From Rosettibacter firmus (GTDB lineage: Bacteria; Bacteroidota; Ignavibacteria; Ignavibacteriales; Melioribacteraceae): DNA of 64,000 bases. Positions 37,077 to 47,100 of the stretch are shown piece after piece; the stretch's first letter is position 1, and the number at the start of each line of letters is the position of its first letter. The stretch lies in assembly GCF_036860695.1 (NCBI RefSeq), contig NZ_JAYKGJ010000003.1, positions 124,001 to 188,000 of the forward strand. Direction: 5' to 3'. The notes beneath the pieces are model-generated. The model did not search any database, was not told where the DNA came from, and was given only the letters and a program-made list of their open reading frames with translations. The position numbers were made by a program, and so were the translations under genes.

Positions 37077-39188
37077 ATGATTCAAAAACTTACAACAATA
37101 ATTTTCATCTGTTTCCTTTCTACTACTCTAAATGGGCAAACCGTTAAATTAGATTTACAACCATTTGGAGTTTCTCCGAGAGATGTAGCGAGATCCACAA
37201 CCGACATCTATACAAATCCTTACTCAGGATTAACTAATGTCGGTGTAGGCACCAAGATGTATTTTAAGGCTTCGATTACGGGAAAAAAGTTTGAAAATAT
37301 TCAGTGGTCAATTACACGCAAACCCGCCGGCTCTACAGCAACAATTGATCCAGATAAAGATATTAAAAATGATTCAACACAAGTTGCTTCTTTTACCCCA
37401 GATAAGTTAGGAGTATATGAAATTACTGTTACTGAAGGTTCATATACAAAATCAGTAGTATTTAATTCAGCTAAATATCTTGGTTACACAAACACCATAG
37501 TTAATGGTGTTGACAAAAAAGTTAACTGTCAAACATGTCACCCCGGTAAAGTTGAAGATTGGTCGAAAACCAATCATGCTACAATGTTTACAAGAGCAAT
37601 GAAAGCAACTCCAGGATTAAGTGGACCAACAGATCATTATGCAAGTTACTGTGTACCATGCCACACAACAGGATATGATGCAAATCCAACAGCAGTTAAT
37701 GATGGCTTTGATGATTTAGGTTTTGTATATCCACAAACAATTACTCCAAATACATACGATACACTTTTAGTAAAATTTCCTGATGCAATGTTAAGAGCAA
37801 ACATTCAATGCGAAAGTTGTCATGGACCAGGTAGTGGACATTTAGGTGTTACTTCAGATTCAAGAATGCAAGCTACATTTTCAGCTGATGTTTGTGCATA
37901 TTGTCACGATTCTGGTACCAAGCATATCTTCCCAGAACAATGGGATGCTTCAGTTCACTCGGGAGTTACATCATATCCAACAGGTCCTGGTAGAGAAGAT
38001 TGCGTCCCCTGCCATACAGGTAAAGGTTTTGCTCAATATGTAAATGGTATAACAAAATCAGATCCTTACTTTGATGCATCATATACTCCAATTACATGTG
38101 TTGGTTGTCATGATCCTCATAGTAATAAAAATACTCGCCAATTAAGAAAAGTAGAAGCAGAATTATTAGCTCCAAATAATACAACAATCAAAATAGATGA
38201 AAGCAATGCAGGTACAGGAGCTCTTTGCTTCAATTGCCATCGCTCAAGAACAGAAGCTAACGCTGCTTTAGCTGGTAATATCACAGTTAGATTTGGCCCA
38301 CATCATGGTCCTCAAGGTGATATTCTTGTTGGAAATAATATGTTAGAGTTAGCAGGAGTTAAATTAGCTAATTCGAATCATTTTGGAGCAACACAAGAAG
38401 CCTGTGTAAGATGTCATATGTATTCAGGGAATGCAGTAACAGGTTCAACAGTAAATCAATGGGGTGGTCACTCATTTAGTATGAGTACCTTTAAAAAAGA
38501 TGAAAATGGAAATTTCATACTTGATGAAAATGGAAGAAAAATACCTGATAAAGATAATATGGAAGCCTGTGCTCAATGTCACGGAAATACATTTGGAACT
38601 TCATTTGAAGATGTAAAATTTTACATAGATAATAAATATGGGGATCATGATAATGATGGTGTTGTCGAGGGTTTACAGGCAGAAGTTAAGGGCATGATAG
38701 AAAAAATTATGGCTGCCCTCCCACATAAAGCAGATGGAACATTAGATGGTCCTAAATCAAGCTGGACAAAAGATCAATTGAGTGCATACTGGAATGCAAT
38801 AACAGCACAAGAAGATAAGAGTGGCGGTATTCACAATCCTCTATATGTAGTTACAGCTTTAAAAGGAGCTATGAATTTACTTGGAATTCCTACAGATGTT
38901 AAATCTGAAGAACAAGTTATACCAAGCGAATATGCTTTATTACAAAATTATCCTAATCCATTTAATCCAACTACAAATATTACTTTCCAATTACCAAAAG
39001 AAACACACGTTAAATTAACTGTTTACGATGCTGTTGGAAGAGAAATTGTTACCCTGGTAAACAATAGATTAGATGCTGGAACTCATACAATTCAATGGAA
39101 TGCTAAAAATATGGCTTCCGGTGTTTATCTCTATAGAATAGAAGCCGGTGATTTTGTTAAGACAAACAAGATGCTGCTACTCAAATAA
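37077..39188 (+). CDS. Secreted nine-heme c-type cytochrome with T9SS sorting tail
   Basis: 703 residues. A signal peptide (about 1-20) is followed by an Ig/PKD-like beta domain (about 40-130). Nine CXXCH heme sites follow at residues 151, 192, 245, 273, 309, 341, 384, 443 and 498 (first Cys of each). After them come a DHDNDG calcium-loop-like stretch and GGIHNPLYVVTAL, a sequence type often found at the end of multiheme cytochromes. The last 80 residues are a type A T9SS tail starting YPNPFNPTTNI and ending NKMLLLK. So it should be loaded with heme in the periplasm and displayed or released outside. Extracellular electron transfer or detoxification is the likely use; the electron acceptor is unknown. 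Confidence 0.9.
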   Translation: MIQKLTTIIFICFLSTTLNGQTVKLDLQPFGVSPRDVARSTTDIYTNPYSGLTNVGVGTKMYFKASITGKKFENIQWSITRKPAGSTATIDPDKDIKNDSTQVASFTPDKLGVYEITVTEGSYTKSVVFNSAKYLGYTNTIVNGVDKKVNCQTCHPGKVEDWSKTNHATMFTRAMKATPGLSGPTDHYASYCVPCHTTGYDANPTAVNDGFDDLGFVYPQTITPNTYDTLLVKFPDAMLRANIQCESCHGPGSGHLGVTSDSRMQATFSADVCAYCHDSGTKHIFPEQWDASVHSGVTSYPTGPGREDCVPCHTGKGFAQYVNGITKSDPYFDASYTPITCVGCHDPHSNKNTRQLRKVEAELLAPNNTTIKIDESNAGTGALCFNCHRSRTEANAALAGNITVRFGPHHGPQGDILVGNNMLELAGVKLANSNHFGATQEACVRCHMYSGNAVTGSTVNQWGGHSFSMSTFKKDENGNFILDENGRKIPDKDNMEACAQCHGNTFGTSFEDVKFYIDNKYGDHDNDGVVEGLQAEVKGMIEKIMAALPHKADGTLDGPKSSWTKDQLSAYWNAITAQEDKSGGIHNPLYVVTALKGAMNLLGIPTDVKSEEQVIPSEYALLQNYPNPFNPTTNITFQLPKETHVKLTVYDAVGREIVTLVNNRLDAGTHTIQWNAKNMASGVYLYRIEAGDFVKTNKMLLLK

Positions 39189-39210
39189 TCTTCATTTTAC
39201 CTCCTTCTTT

Positions 39211-39243
39211 AACCCTCTGCATTTTTTTGCAGAGGGTTTTTTT
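39211..39243 (+). terminator. Rho-independent terminator after the cytochrome gene
   Basis: AACCCTCTGCA (39211-39221) pairs perfectly with TGCAGAGGGTT (39228-39238) around a 6-T loop and is followed by a T-run to 39243. It separates the cytochrome from aspA-hydF. Confidence 0.9.
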
Positions 39244-39283
39244 ATGCTCAGTTTTTATATTTTTGTAAAAGGATTTTCTTACT

Positions 39284-40693
39284 ATGAGAATAGAAAAAGA
39301 TTCATTAGGTGAATTCCAAATACCTGACGATGCATTATATGGAATTCATACACTAAGAAGTATTAATAACTTTCCAAGAAGTGGTGAGAAAATTAATCTT
39401 CATCTAATTAAAGCATATCTTCAGGTTAAACTTGCAGCTGCAGAAACAAATTATAAATGTGGCCTTCTCTTAAAAGAAAAATACGATTTAATTTCTGAAG
39501 CTATTTATGAACTAATTACAGAAACCGATGCATGCATAAAAGGTAATTTATCTACAATTTACGATAAAATTGTTGTTGATCCTTATCAGGGTGGTGCTGG
39601 AACTTCTCTTAATATGAATATAAACGAAGTAATTGCAAATACTGCATTACAAATTGCAGGAAAAAAGTTTGGTGATTATAATTACATTCATCCTATTGAC
39701 GATGTAAATATGAGTCAATCAACAAATGATACTTTTCCTACTGCATTAAAAATTGCGTCTATAAATTTATTAAGAGAATTAACAGATTCTTTTGCCACAT
39801 TACAAAATGCTCTACAAAAAAAAGAAGAAGAATTTAAGCATATCTTAAAACTTGGTAGAACTCAATATCAAGATGCAGTCCCGATTACATTAGGACAGGA
39901 ATTTGGTGCATATGCTCAGGCTATTGCTCGAGATAGATGGAGATTATACAATGCAGAAGAAAGATTACGCTCTGTTAATCTTGGAGGTACTGCCGTTGGA
40001 AATTCTATCTCAACAACAAAAGAATATGTTCTTAATGTAAATAATATCTTAAAAAAAATTACTAAACTTCCAATTGCTAAAAGCGAAGATTTAATTGATG
40101 CAACACAAAATCTCGATGTATTTGTTGAAGTTCATGGTTTAGTAAAAGCTGGTGCAGTTACTGTAATTAAAATTTGTAATGATATAAGATTCTTATCAAG
40201 TGGTCCAACTGGTGGAATCGGAGAAATAAATATACCTCCAAAACAGGCTGGTTCGAGTATTATGCCCGGAAAAGTAAATCCTGTTATACTTGAAAATTCA
40301 ATTCAGATTTGCGAATTAGTTAAAGGTCACGATTTAATTATTTCAAATATAGTTGGTAATGGGAACCTCGAGCTAAATCCATTTGTACCTTTACTTGCTC
40401 ATTTATTTTTGAAATCACTTGAAATGTTGCGGGATTCAAATATTAACTTAGCTAAAAATTGTATTGAAGGAATTACTGCAAACGAAGAAAGATGTAAATT
40501 AAATCTTATAAATAGTTCTGCAATAGCAGCTTCTTTAATTACAACTTTTGGTTATGATGCAATTCAGGAATTAGTAAAATATTCATACGAAAATAAAATT
40601 CCTTTTGTAAAGGCATTAATGAAAAGCAAATTACTTGACGAAAATCAACTTTACCAAATTATTTCCAAAGAATTAGGAATTGACCTTGAGTAA
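39284..40693 (+). CDS. aspA: Aspartate ammonia-lyase
   Basis: 469 residues, matching aspartase length. It converts aspartate to fumarate and ammonium. Family motifs: GAGTSLNMN at 104-112, MSQSTNDTFPTA at 143-154, GRTQYQDAVP at 191-200 and the catalytic-loop GSSIMPGKVNP at 323-333. The GRTQxQDAVP form favours aspartase over fumarase (GRTHxxDA). Its 3' end overlaps hydF, so the two are translationally coupled. Linkage of aspA to [FeFe]-hydrogenase maturation genes recurs in anaerobes; the purpose (possibly ammonium supply) is not settled. Confidence 0.9.
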   Translation: MRIEKDSLGEFQIPDDALYGIHTLRSINNFPRSGEKINLHLIKAYLQVKLAAAETNYKCGLLLKEKYDLISEAIYELITETDACIKGNLSTIYDKIVVDPYQGGAGTSLNMNINEVIANTALQIAGKKFGDYNYIHPIDDVNMSQSTNDTFPTALKIASINLLRELTDSFATLQNALQKKEEEFKHILKLGRTQYQDAVPITLGQEFGAYAQAIARDRWRLYNAEERLRSVNLGGTAVGNSISTTKEYVLNVNNILKKITKLPIAKSEDLIDATQNLDVFVEVHGLVKAGAVTVIKICNDIRFLSSGPTGGIGEINIPPKQAGSSIMPGKVNPVILENSIQICELVKGHDLIISNIVGNGNLELNPFVPLLAHLFLKSLEMLRDSNINLAKNCIEGITANEERCKLNLINSSAIAASLITTFGYDAIQELVKYSYENKIPFVKALMKSKLLDENQLYQIISKELGIDLE

Positions 40694-41918
40694 AACACCA
40701 CAATCAGAAAGAATACACATAGCTTTTGTAGGAAGAAGAAATGTTGGAAAATCTTCGCTTATAAATTGTTTTACTGGACAGGAACTTGCAATTGTAAGTG
40801 ATATTCCTGGTACAACTACAGATCCTGTTAAAAAAGCGATGGAACTTCTTCCTTTCGGTCCTGTTGTTTTAATCGATACAGCAGGAATAGATGATGTAGG
40901 TGAATTAGGACAAAAAAGAATATCTAAAACAATTAAAACAATTTCAGAAGCAGACTTTGCAATTTTAGTTCTGGATTCACAACAAAAATTAAACTCATAC
41001 GAGTATGATTTAATTGAACAACTTAAAAATTTTAATGTCTCATTCCTTGCAGCAATTAATAAATCTGATCTGGGCATCAATTATGAATTAATTGAAGAAT
41101 TAAAAAGTCTTGGCATCAAATATCATCCAGTTTCATGTTTAAAAAATCAAGGAATTTATGATTTAAAAGAAAAAGTATCGCAATTATTACCAAAAGAAGA
41201 TGAAATTCCACTTATTGCTGATTTAGTTAAACAACACGATTTGATAGTACTTGTGGTACCAATTGATTTAGGAGCCCCAAAAGGACGATTGATTATGCCA
41301 CAGGTACAAACAATTCGAGAAGCACTTGACGTCGACACAATTGTTGTTGTTACAAAAGATAAAGAATTAAGAGCAACATTAAGTAAATTAAATCAACAAC
41401 CTAAATTAGTTGTTACTGATAGCCAGGCAATTATGAGAGTTAATGCAGATGTTCCTGATGAAATTCCAATTACTACTTTTTCAATCTTAATGGCAAGATA
41501 TAAAGGCGATTTAGTTGAATACATTCGTGGACTCAAAAAAGTAGAAGAACTACAGAACGGGGATAAAGTTTTAATTGCAGAAGCCTGTACTCATCATGCT
41601 CAGGAAGATGACATTGGAAGAGTTAAAATTCCTCGCTGGTTAAGATTACATACTAAAAAGAATATCGAAATAGATATTGTAAGTGGACACGATTTCCCTG
41701 AAAATTTATCTGAATATAAATTAATTATACACTGTGGTGGATGTACTTTAACAAGAAAGATGATGCAAACAAGAATTAAGCAAGCTCGTTATATGGGAAT
41801 TCCAATTGTTAATTACGGCATAATAATTTCATATTTACATGGAGCAATTCCAAGAGTTTTACAACCTTTTCCAGAAGCATTTAATGAGTGGGAAAAAACT
41901 ACTTCTAAAATAAAGTAA
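40686..41918 (+). CDS. hydF: [FeFe]-hydrogenase maturation GTPase HydF
   Basis: 410 residues from the TTG at 40686, chosen because AGGA lies 7 nt upstream; a TTG at 40680 is the alternative. HydF is the scaffold on which the diiron subcluster of [FeFe] hydrogenase is built. The N-terminal GTPase domain has GRRNVGKSS, a GTTTDP switch, DTAG and NKSD. The C-terminal Fe-S site is intact: CTH, 45 residues, then HCGGC (Cys301, His303, His349, Cys350, Cys353). It overlaps the end of aspA by 8 nt. hydE, hydG and the hydrogenase itself are not in this window and must lie elsewhere if the pathway works. Confidence 0.95.
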   Translation: MSKTPQSERIHIAFVGRRNVGKSSLINCFTGQELAIVSDIPGTTTDPVKKAMELLPFGPVVLIDTAGIDDVGELGQKRISKTIKTISEADFAILVLDSQQKLNSYEYDLIEQLKNFNVSFLAAINKSDLGINYELIEELKSLGIKYHPVSCLKNQGIYDLKEKVSQLLPKEDEIPLIADLVKQHDLIVLVVPIDLGAPKGRLIMPQVQTIREALDVDTIVVVTKDKELRATLSKLNQQPKLVVTDSQAIMRVNADVPDEIPITTFSILMARYKGDLVEYIRGLKKVEELQNGDKVLIAEACTHHAQEDDIGRVKIPRWLRLHTKKNIEIDIVSGHDFPENLSEYKLIIHCGGCTLTRKMMQTRIKQARYMGIPIVNYGIIISYLHGAIPRVLQPFPEAFNEWEKTTSKIK

Positions 41919-41920
41919 AA

Positions 41921-42904
41921 TTATTCTCTTAGTTTATCTAATAACAATTTCATATCATCAGGTAATTCAGAATCAAGAAAAATTTTTTCTTTTGTATGTG
42001 GATGTATAAATCCAAGTGTTTTAGCATGAAGTGCCTGACGGTTCATAATTTGCAATAAATTTTCGACACGACTTTTTATTTTTGCCAGATTTGTACCATA
42101 AACAATTCTTCTACCACCATAAGTTGGATCTCCAAACACAGGATGTTTTATATGCGACATATGAACACGTATTTGATGAGTTCTACCGGTTTTCAATTTC
42201 AATTTAACTAAAGAAGTAAATTCAAATTCCTCGAGAACTTCGTACAAAGTGTGAGCAAATTTACCTTCAGTTTTACTTACAGTAAAAATTTTTCTGTCTT
42301 TAGTAGAACGTGTTATATTACCTATAACTTCACCAGTTTTCTTTTCAAAGTGACCCCAGCAAATAGCCCAGTATTCTCTTTCAATTGTATGTGCAGCAAA
42401 TTGTTTTGCAAGTTGAGCATGAGTCCATTCATCTTTTGCTATGAGAAGTAATCCACTTGTATCTTTATCAATTCGATGAACTATGCCAGGACGAAATTTA
42501 TCCTGATGAAATTCACTGAGTTTATTTGTGTAATGAAGAAGTGCATTTACGAGAGTTCCACTGTAATTACCGAGTGCCGGATGTGCAACCATTCCAGCTG
42601 GTTTGTTTACAACTAACAAATATTCATCTTCATATACAATATCTAAAGGTATTTCTTCAGGTTGTGTTTCTTCTGGTCGTGGTGTTACAGGAATTGTAAC
42701 TTCAATTATATCTCCAGGATTAATCAAATAGTTAGCTTTTACAAATTTATTATTAACAGTAACTAGATTAGATTTAATTAATTTCTGAATTCTTGAACGT
42801 GATGCATGCTCAATTGAGTTGGCTAAAAAAATATCTATCCTTTCTTTCTTTTTGCCCTCGGGGATCTCGATTTTAATTTTCTTTTCTGAAATTATCTTCG
42901 ACAT
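41921..42904 (-). CDS. rluD: RluA-family 23S rRNA pseudouridine synthase (RluD-like)
   Basis: 327 residues. An N-terminal S4 RNA-binding domain (about 20-85) precedes the RluA catalytic domain with HRIDKDTSGL, where Asp146 is the catalytic residue; RTHQIRVHM follows. RluD modifies uridines in helix 69 of 23S rRNA; the domain order and length fit RluD, though RluC-like use cannot be ruled out. It is the last gene of the yggS-divIVA-ileS-lspA run, in the position of Bacillus ylyB, and its start lies inside lspA (32-nt overlap). Its stop is 2 nt from that of hydF. Confidence 0.9.
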   Translation of the reverse strand: MSKIISEKKIKIEIPEGKKKERIDIFLANSIEHASRSRIQKLIKSNLVTVNNKFVKANYLINPGDIIEVTIPVTPRPEETQPEEIPLDIVYEDEYLLVVNKPAGMVAHPALGNYSGTLVNALLHYTNKLSEFHQDKFRPGIVHRIDKDTSGLLLIAKDEWTHAQLAKQFAAHTIEREYWAICWGHFEKKTGEVIGNITRSTKDRKIFTVSKTEGKFAHTLYEVLEEFEFTSLVKLKLKTGRTHQIRVHMSHIKHPVFGDPTYGGRRIVYGTNLAKIKSRVENLLQIMNRQALHAKTLGFIHPHTKEKIFLDSELPDDMKLLLDKLRE

Positions 42905-43541
42905 TTTTTATGGTTGAATTTGTAGCCACAACATCTTCATTGTTATCCGTACTTGTAACTGTTTCTTTTATAATTACCTCTTCTTTATCTTCCTGAGTTT
43001 TTTCTTCTACTGATTTATGAAAAATCATTAATAAAACAACACCAATCGATACCGATGCATCTGCAATATTGAATATAGGCCAGCGATCATATGTTTTTCC
43101 GAAAATAGTAAAATCAAAAAAATCTACATTAAAAAAATCAACAACTTTTCCATAAAATAATGGAGCATAACCATAAAATAGTCCATAAAATGTTCGGTCA
43201 ATTAAATTTCCAATAGCGCCACCTAATATTAATGCCAGAGCAAATTTTACAATAAATTTTTGATTCTTCGATTTATATAAAAAATAAAAAATTCCAATGC
43301 TTGCAATCAATGAAAATATGGAAAGAATCAACTTTGATGAATCATTCACATTTATACCAAAAGCTAAGCCTGGATTTTCTACAAAAGTGATTTTAAAAAA
43401 ATCCCCGATAACATTAATACTTTCTCCATACTCCATCCCCTGAATTTTAATATTCAGTATAGGAATATTAATCCCTTTCACAAGGAACTTAGAGATTTGA
43501 TCGAGAACTACAATTACTAAAGTTGTGTATAGTACTTTCAA
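42873..43541 (-). CDS. lspA: Lipoprotein signal peptidase (signal peptidase II)
   Basis: 222 residues. Four membrane helices; catalytic aspartates Asp115 (GNLIDR) and Asp161 (FNIADAS). It cuts prolipoproteins before the lipidated cysteine, needed for the several lipoproteins seen in this window. The start is TTG at 43541 with AAAGG 6 nt before it; no ATG fits. A C-terminal tail of about 45 acidic, Asn/Thr-rich residues (from about 178) extends beyond the last helix and is longer than in E. coli. It follows the DksA-like gene by 9 nt and overlaps rluD by 32 nt. Confidence 0.94.
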   Translation of the reverse strand: MKVLYTTLVIVVLDQISKFLVKGINIPILNIKIQGMEYGESINVIGDFFKITFVENPGLAFGINVNDSSKLILSIFSLIASIGIFYFLYKSKNQKFIVKFALALILGGAIGNLIDRTFYGLFYGYAPLFYGKVVDFFNVDFFDFTIFGKTYDRWPIFNIADASVSIGVVLLMIFHKSVEEKTQEDKEEVIIKETVTSTDNNEDVVATNSTIKNVEDNFRKEN

Positions 43542-43550
43542 GATTTACCT

Positions 43551-44153
43551 TTAAGTATTTTTCATTTTTTGTTTTACTTGTAAACAATGCTGAGTATGTG
43601 GTACTGCCATTAATCTTTCTTTAGGGATTAATGGACAGGTTGGACATAAATTTTGTGGTTCATCAATACATTCAATACATATTCCATAAGTACCATTTTC
43701 AATTCTTTGAAGAGCATCATCAAGGTAACCAAGAAATTTATTTTCTCTTTGTGCCCAAAGGTATAATTTTTCTCTTTCCATTGCATCGGTCCCTTGTTCT
43801 GCCATATGTAGCGAATAAGGAGAATTTTCATTAACATATTGTCCAGTAGTTGGATCCATCATTTGTTCCTTTAATGCCTGCAATTGTTCAATTATTTCAT
43901 TTCTTCTTTCAATAATTATTTTTTTAAATTCTTCCAGTTCTTTTTTTGAATATCCTTGAATCTTTCTAACCTGTTTGGTTGGAGAAATCACCTCAACAAC
44001 TTTTCCTTTATTTGCACGTTTATTTTGATCTGATGCTTTTGCTTTTGTAGCTGTAGATTTCTTTTTTGTTTCTGTTTTTTTCGTCGTTTTCTTAGTTACT
44101 TTTGCCTTTGATTCAGGCTTCTTATTTGATTTTTTATCTGATTTTTTTGCCAT
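43551..44153 (-). CDS. DksA/TraR-family protein with lysine-rich N-terminus
   Basis: 200 residues. The first 51 contain 20 lysines in a histone-H1-like stretch (KKTTKKTETKKKSTATKAKA). A coiled-coil region (about 68-150) and a C-terminal zinc finger follow. The finger has Cys159 and Cys162, an inserted CPTC (Cys170, Cys173) and then VPHTQHC (His186, His189, Cys190); the last cysteine of the standard CxxC-x17-CxxC is absent, so metal binding must differ. Family members modulate RNA polymerase. Adjacent to ileS and lspA, in the same place as Bacillus ylyA. A basic tail suggests DNA binding too. Confidence 0.82.
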   Translation of the reverse strand: MAKKSDKKSNKKPESKAKVTKKTTKKTETKKKSTATKAKASDQNKRANKGKVVEVISPTKQVRKIQGYSKKELEEFKKIIIERRNEIIEQLQALKEQMMDPTTGQYVNENSPYSLHMAEQGTDAMEREKLYLWAQRENKFLGYLDDALQRIENGTYGICIECIDEPQNLCPTCPLIPKERLMAVPHTQHCLQVKQKMKNT

Positions 44154-44176
44154 AACTCCTCCAATGTGTCAATATT

Positions 44177-47100
44177 TTAATTAATTTTCTTTTCTATAGT
44201 TATCTCACATTCATAATCGCCAATTTGCCATTTTTGTTTATAACCTTCCAATTTACCTCGATAACTAATAGACTCTGCTAATACTTCATTAGAAATATAA
44301 TCAGAAAATTTTTGTATATAGTTTAATAATCTTTCATCTCCTTCTACATCTACCATTATTCTATCAACTACATCAAATCCAGCATCTTTTCTCATATTTT
44401 GAACACGATTAACAAATTCGCGTGCATAACCTTCGGCAATTAAGTCTTCGGTTAACTCGGTATCAACTGCTACTGTTACTCCTTCTTCGCTTTCAACAAA
44501 CCAACCTTCAATTTCGTGACTTACAATTTCTACATCTTCTCTTGTAATTTGAATTGTTTGACCGTCAATTACTAAATCAAGCTTTCCAGTTTTTTCTAAT
44601 TCAGCTATTGAATTTTTATCAAGTTCCTTAATAGCATTTGTCAATGGTTTAACAAGTTTACCAAATTTTGGTCCTACAACTTTAAAATTTGGTTTTGCAG
44701 TTTTATTTACAATCGAAGAATCATCTTCAAGAACAACTAATTCTTTAATATTAACTTCTTCAAGTATTACATCCTGCATTTTCCTGAGAGCATCCTGTTT
44801 TGATTTGTCAACAGCAACCATAATTTTTCTTAAAGGTTGTCTTACTTTCAAATTATGCTTTGCTCTAATTGCACGTGTAAGATAAACTACTCGCTGAGCA
44901 ATATCCATCTTTTCTTCAAGCTCTAATTCGAAATATGATGGCTTCGGAAAATCTGCAAGATGAACAGATTCATAATTTTCTTTTCTGGTAACACGATTTA
45001 AGTTCTGATAAATTTCTTCTGCAATAAAAGGAGCAAATGGAGCAGTTAATTTTGAAATTGTAAGTAAGCATTCATAAAGTGTTTGATATGCAGATAATTT
45101 ATTTTTATTAATTTCAGATTTCCAGAATCTTCTCCTACTTCTTCTCACATACCAGTTTGAAAGCTGATCAATTGTAAAATTAGCAACCTGACGAGCGGCT
45201 TTTGTTACATCATAATTATCCATTAATTCTTCATATTCTTTAACAAGAGAGCTAAGTTTTGAAATAATCCATCTATCTATTTCTGGTCGTTCTTCATAAG
45301 GAATCAAATCTTCACTGAAATTAAATTTATCAATATTAGCATATAATGCAAAGAATGCATAGGTATTAATAAGAGTACCAAAAAATTTTCTTTGTACTTC
45401 AAGAACTCCTTCTTCGTCAAAGAGTGTTGGTTTCCAAGGTGGACTTGTAGTAACAAGATACCATCGTGTAGCATCTGCTCCATACTTTTCAAATAAATCA
45501 AATGGATCGACAGTGTTACCACGAGATTTGGACATTTTTTGTCCTTCTTTGTCAAGTATCAATTCATTAACAATAAGATTTTTAAATGTAACACTATCGA
45601 ATAACATTGTTCCAATTGCGTGAAGAGTATAGAACCAGCCTCTTGTTTGGTCAATTCCTTCGCAAATAAAATCAGCTGGATAATGTTTCTTAAAGACTTC
45701 CTGATTTTCAAATGGATAATGAAATTGAGCAAATGGCATTGCTCCGCTATCGAACCAGACATCAATTAATTCAGGTGTGCGTTTATATATTTTACCATTT
45801 CTTTCAAACTTAACTTCGTCAACAAAAGGTTTATGAAGATCGATTTCTTCTTCTGGCAAATCCTTAACATAAATTCTCTTACCATCTCTTTCGACAAAGC
45901 CTTCTTTAAGTTCTGCAATCGAACCAACAGCAAACATATCTCCATCATCACTAATCCATATTGGAAGTGGTGTTCCCCAATATCTATCTCTTGAAAGTGA
46001 CCAGTCTTTATTTTCTTCAAGCCAATTACCAAAACGTCCAGAACCTACTTCTGGTGGATACCAGTTAATAGTTTTATTTAATTCAATCATTCTTTGAGCA
46101 ACTTGAGTTGTACGAATATACCAGCTATCGCGTGCATAATATATCAAAGGATTATCGCATCGCCAGCAATGTGGATAGGAGTGCATATAATCATTAGTTG
46201 CTCTGTAGATTAATCCACGTTCTTTTAAGTTACGAATGATATCTGGATCAACACCTTTTTCTTCGTGAGTTTCAAATTGAATTGTTTTAATTAATCTTCC
46301 TGCAAAATCAGTTACTTCATCAGTAAATCTTCCACTTTTAGTAACCGGTTGAATAAATGGTAAATCATATTTTTTGGAAACTTCATAGTCGTCTGCACCA
46401 AAAGCTGGAGCTATATGAACCACACCTGAACCATCTTCAGTGCTAACAAAATCACCAGCGACAATATACCAGGCTCGTTTATTGACAGGTATATAATTGA
46501 ATAATGGTTCATATTCTCTATTTAATAATGCACTACCTTTCATTTCTTCTAAGATTGTGTAATCCTCTCTAATAACAGAAAGTCTTGCTTTTGCAAGATA
46601 CATTACTCCATGTTGTTCGGTTTTTATTTTTACATAATCGATATCTGGACCAACAGCAAGAGCAACATTTGAAATCAATGTCCATGGTGTAGTTGTCCAC
46701 ACAAGAATTGAAGCATCTTCATCTTTGAGTTTGAATTTCACATAAACATTTGGATCTTGAACATCTTTATAACCTAATGCTAATTCATGTGATGAGAGCG
46801 GGGTTTCGCAGTGTGGACATTGTGGAACAATTTTAAATCCTTTATAAATCAAGCCCTTCTTAAAATATTCAGCAAGTGCCCACCATACAGATTCAATATA
46901 TTCATTTGTACATGTTATATAAGGATTATCCAGATCAATCCAGTAGCCCATTCTTTCTGTTAGAGTACGCCAGCCTTCTTTCATTTCAATATGATAATAT
47001 ACCAGTTCTTTAGCTTTTTTATTAAAAGCTGCTACTCCATACTTTTCTATATCAGATTTTTGTGTAAATCCAAGTTCTTTTTCTAATGCAATTTCAATAG

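Noticed and set aside
45304-46032. Three overlapping open frames of 68-88 codons on the minus strand
   Set aside because: They lie in a different frame of ileS, which is continuous and motif-complete through this stretch.
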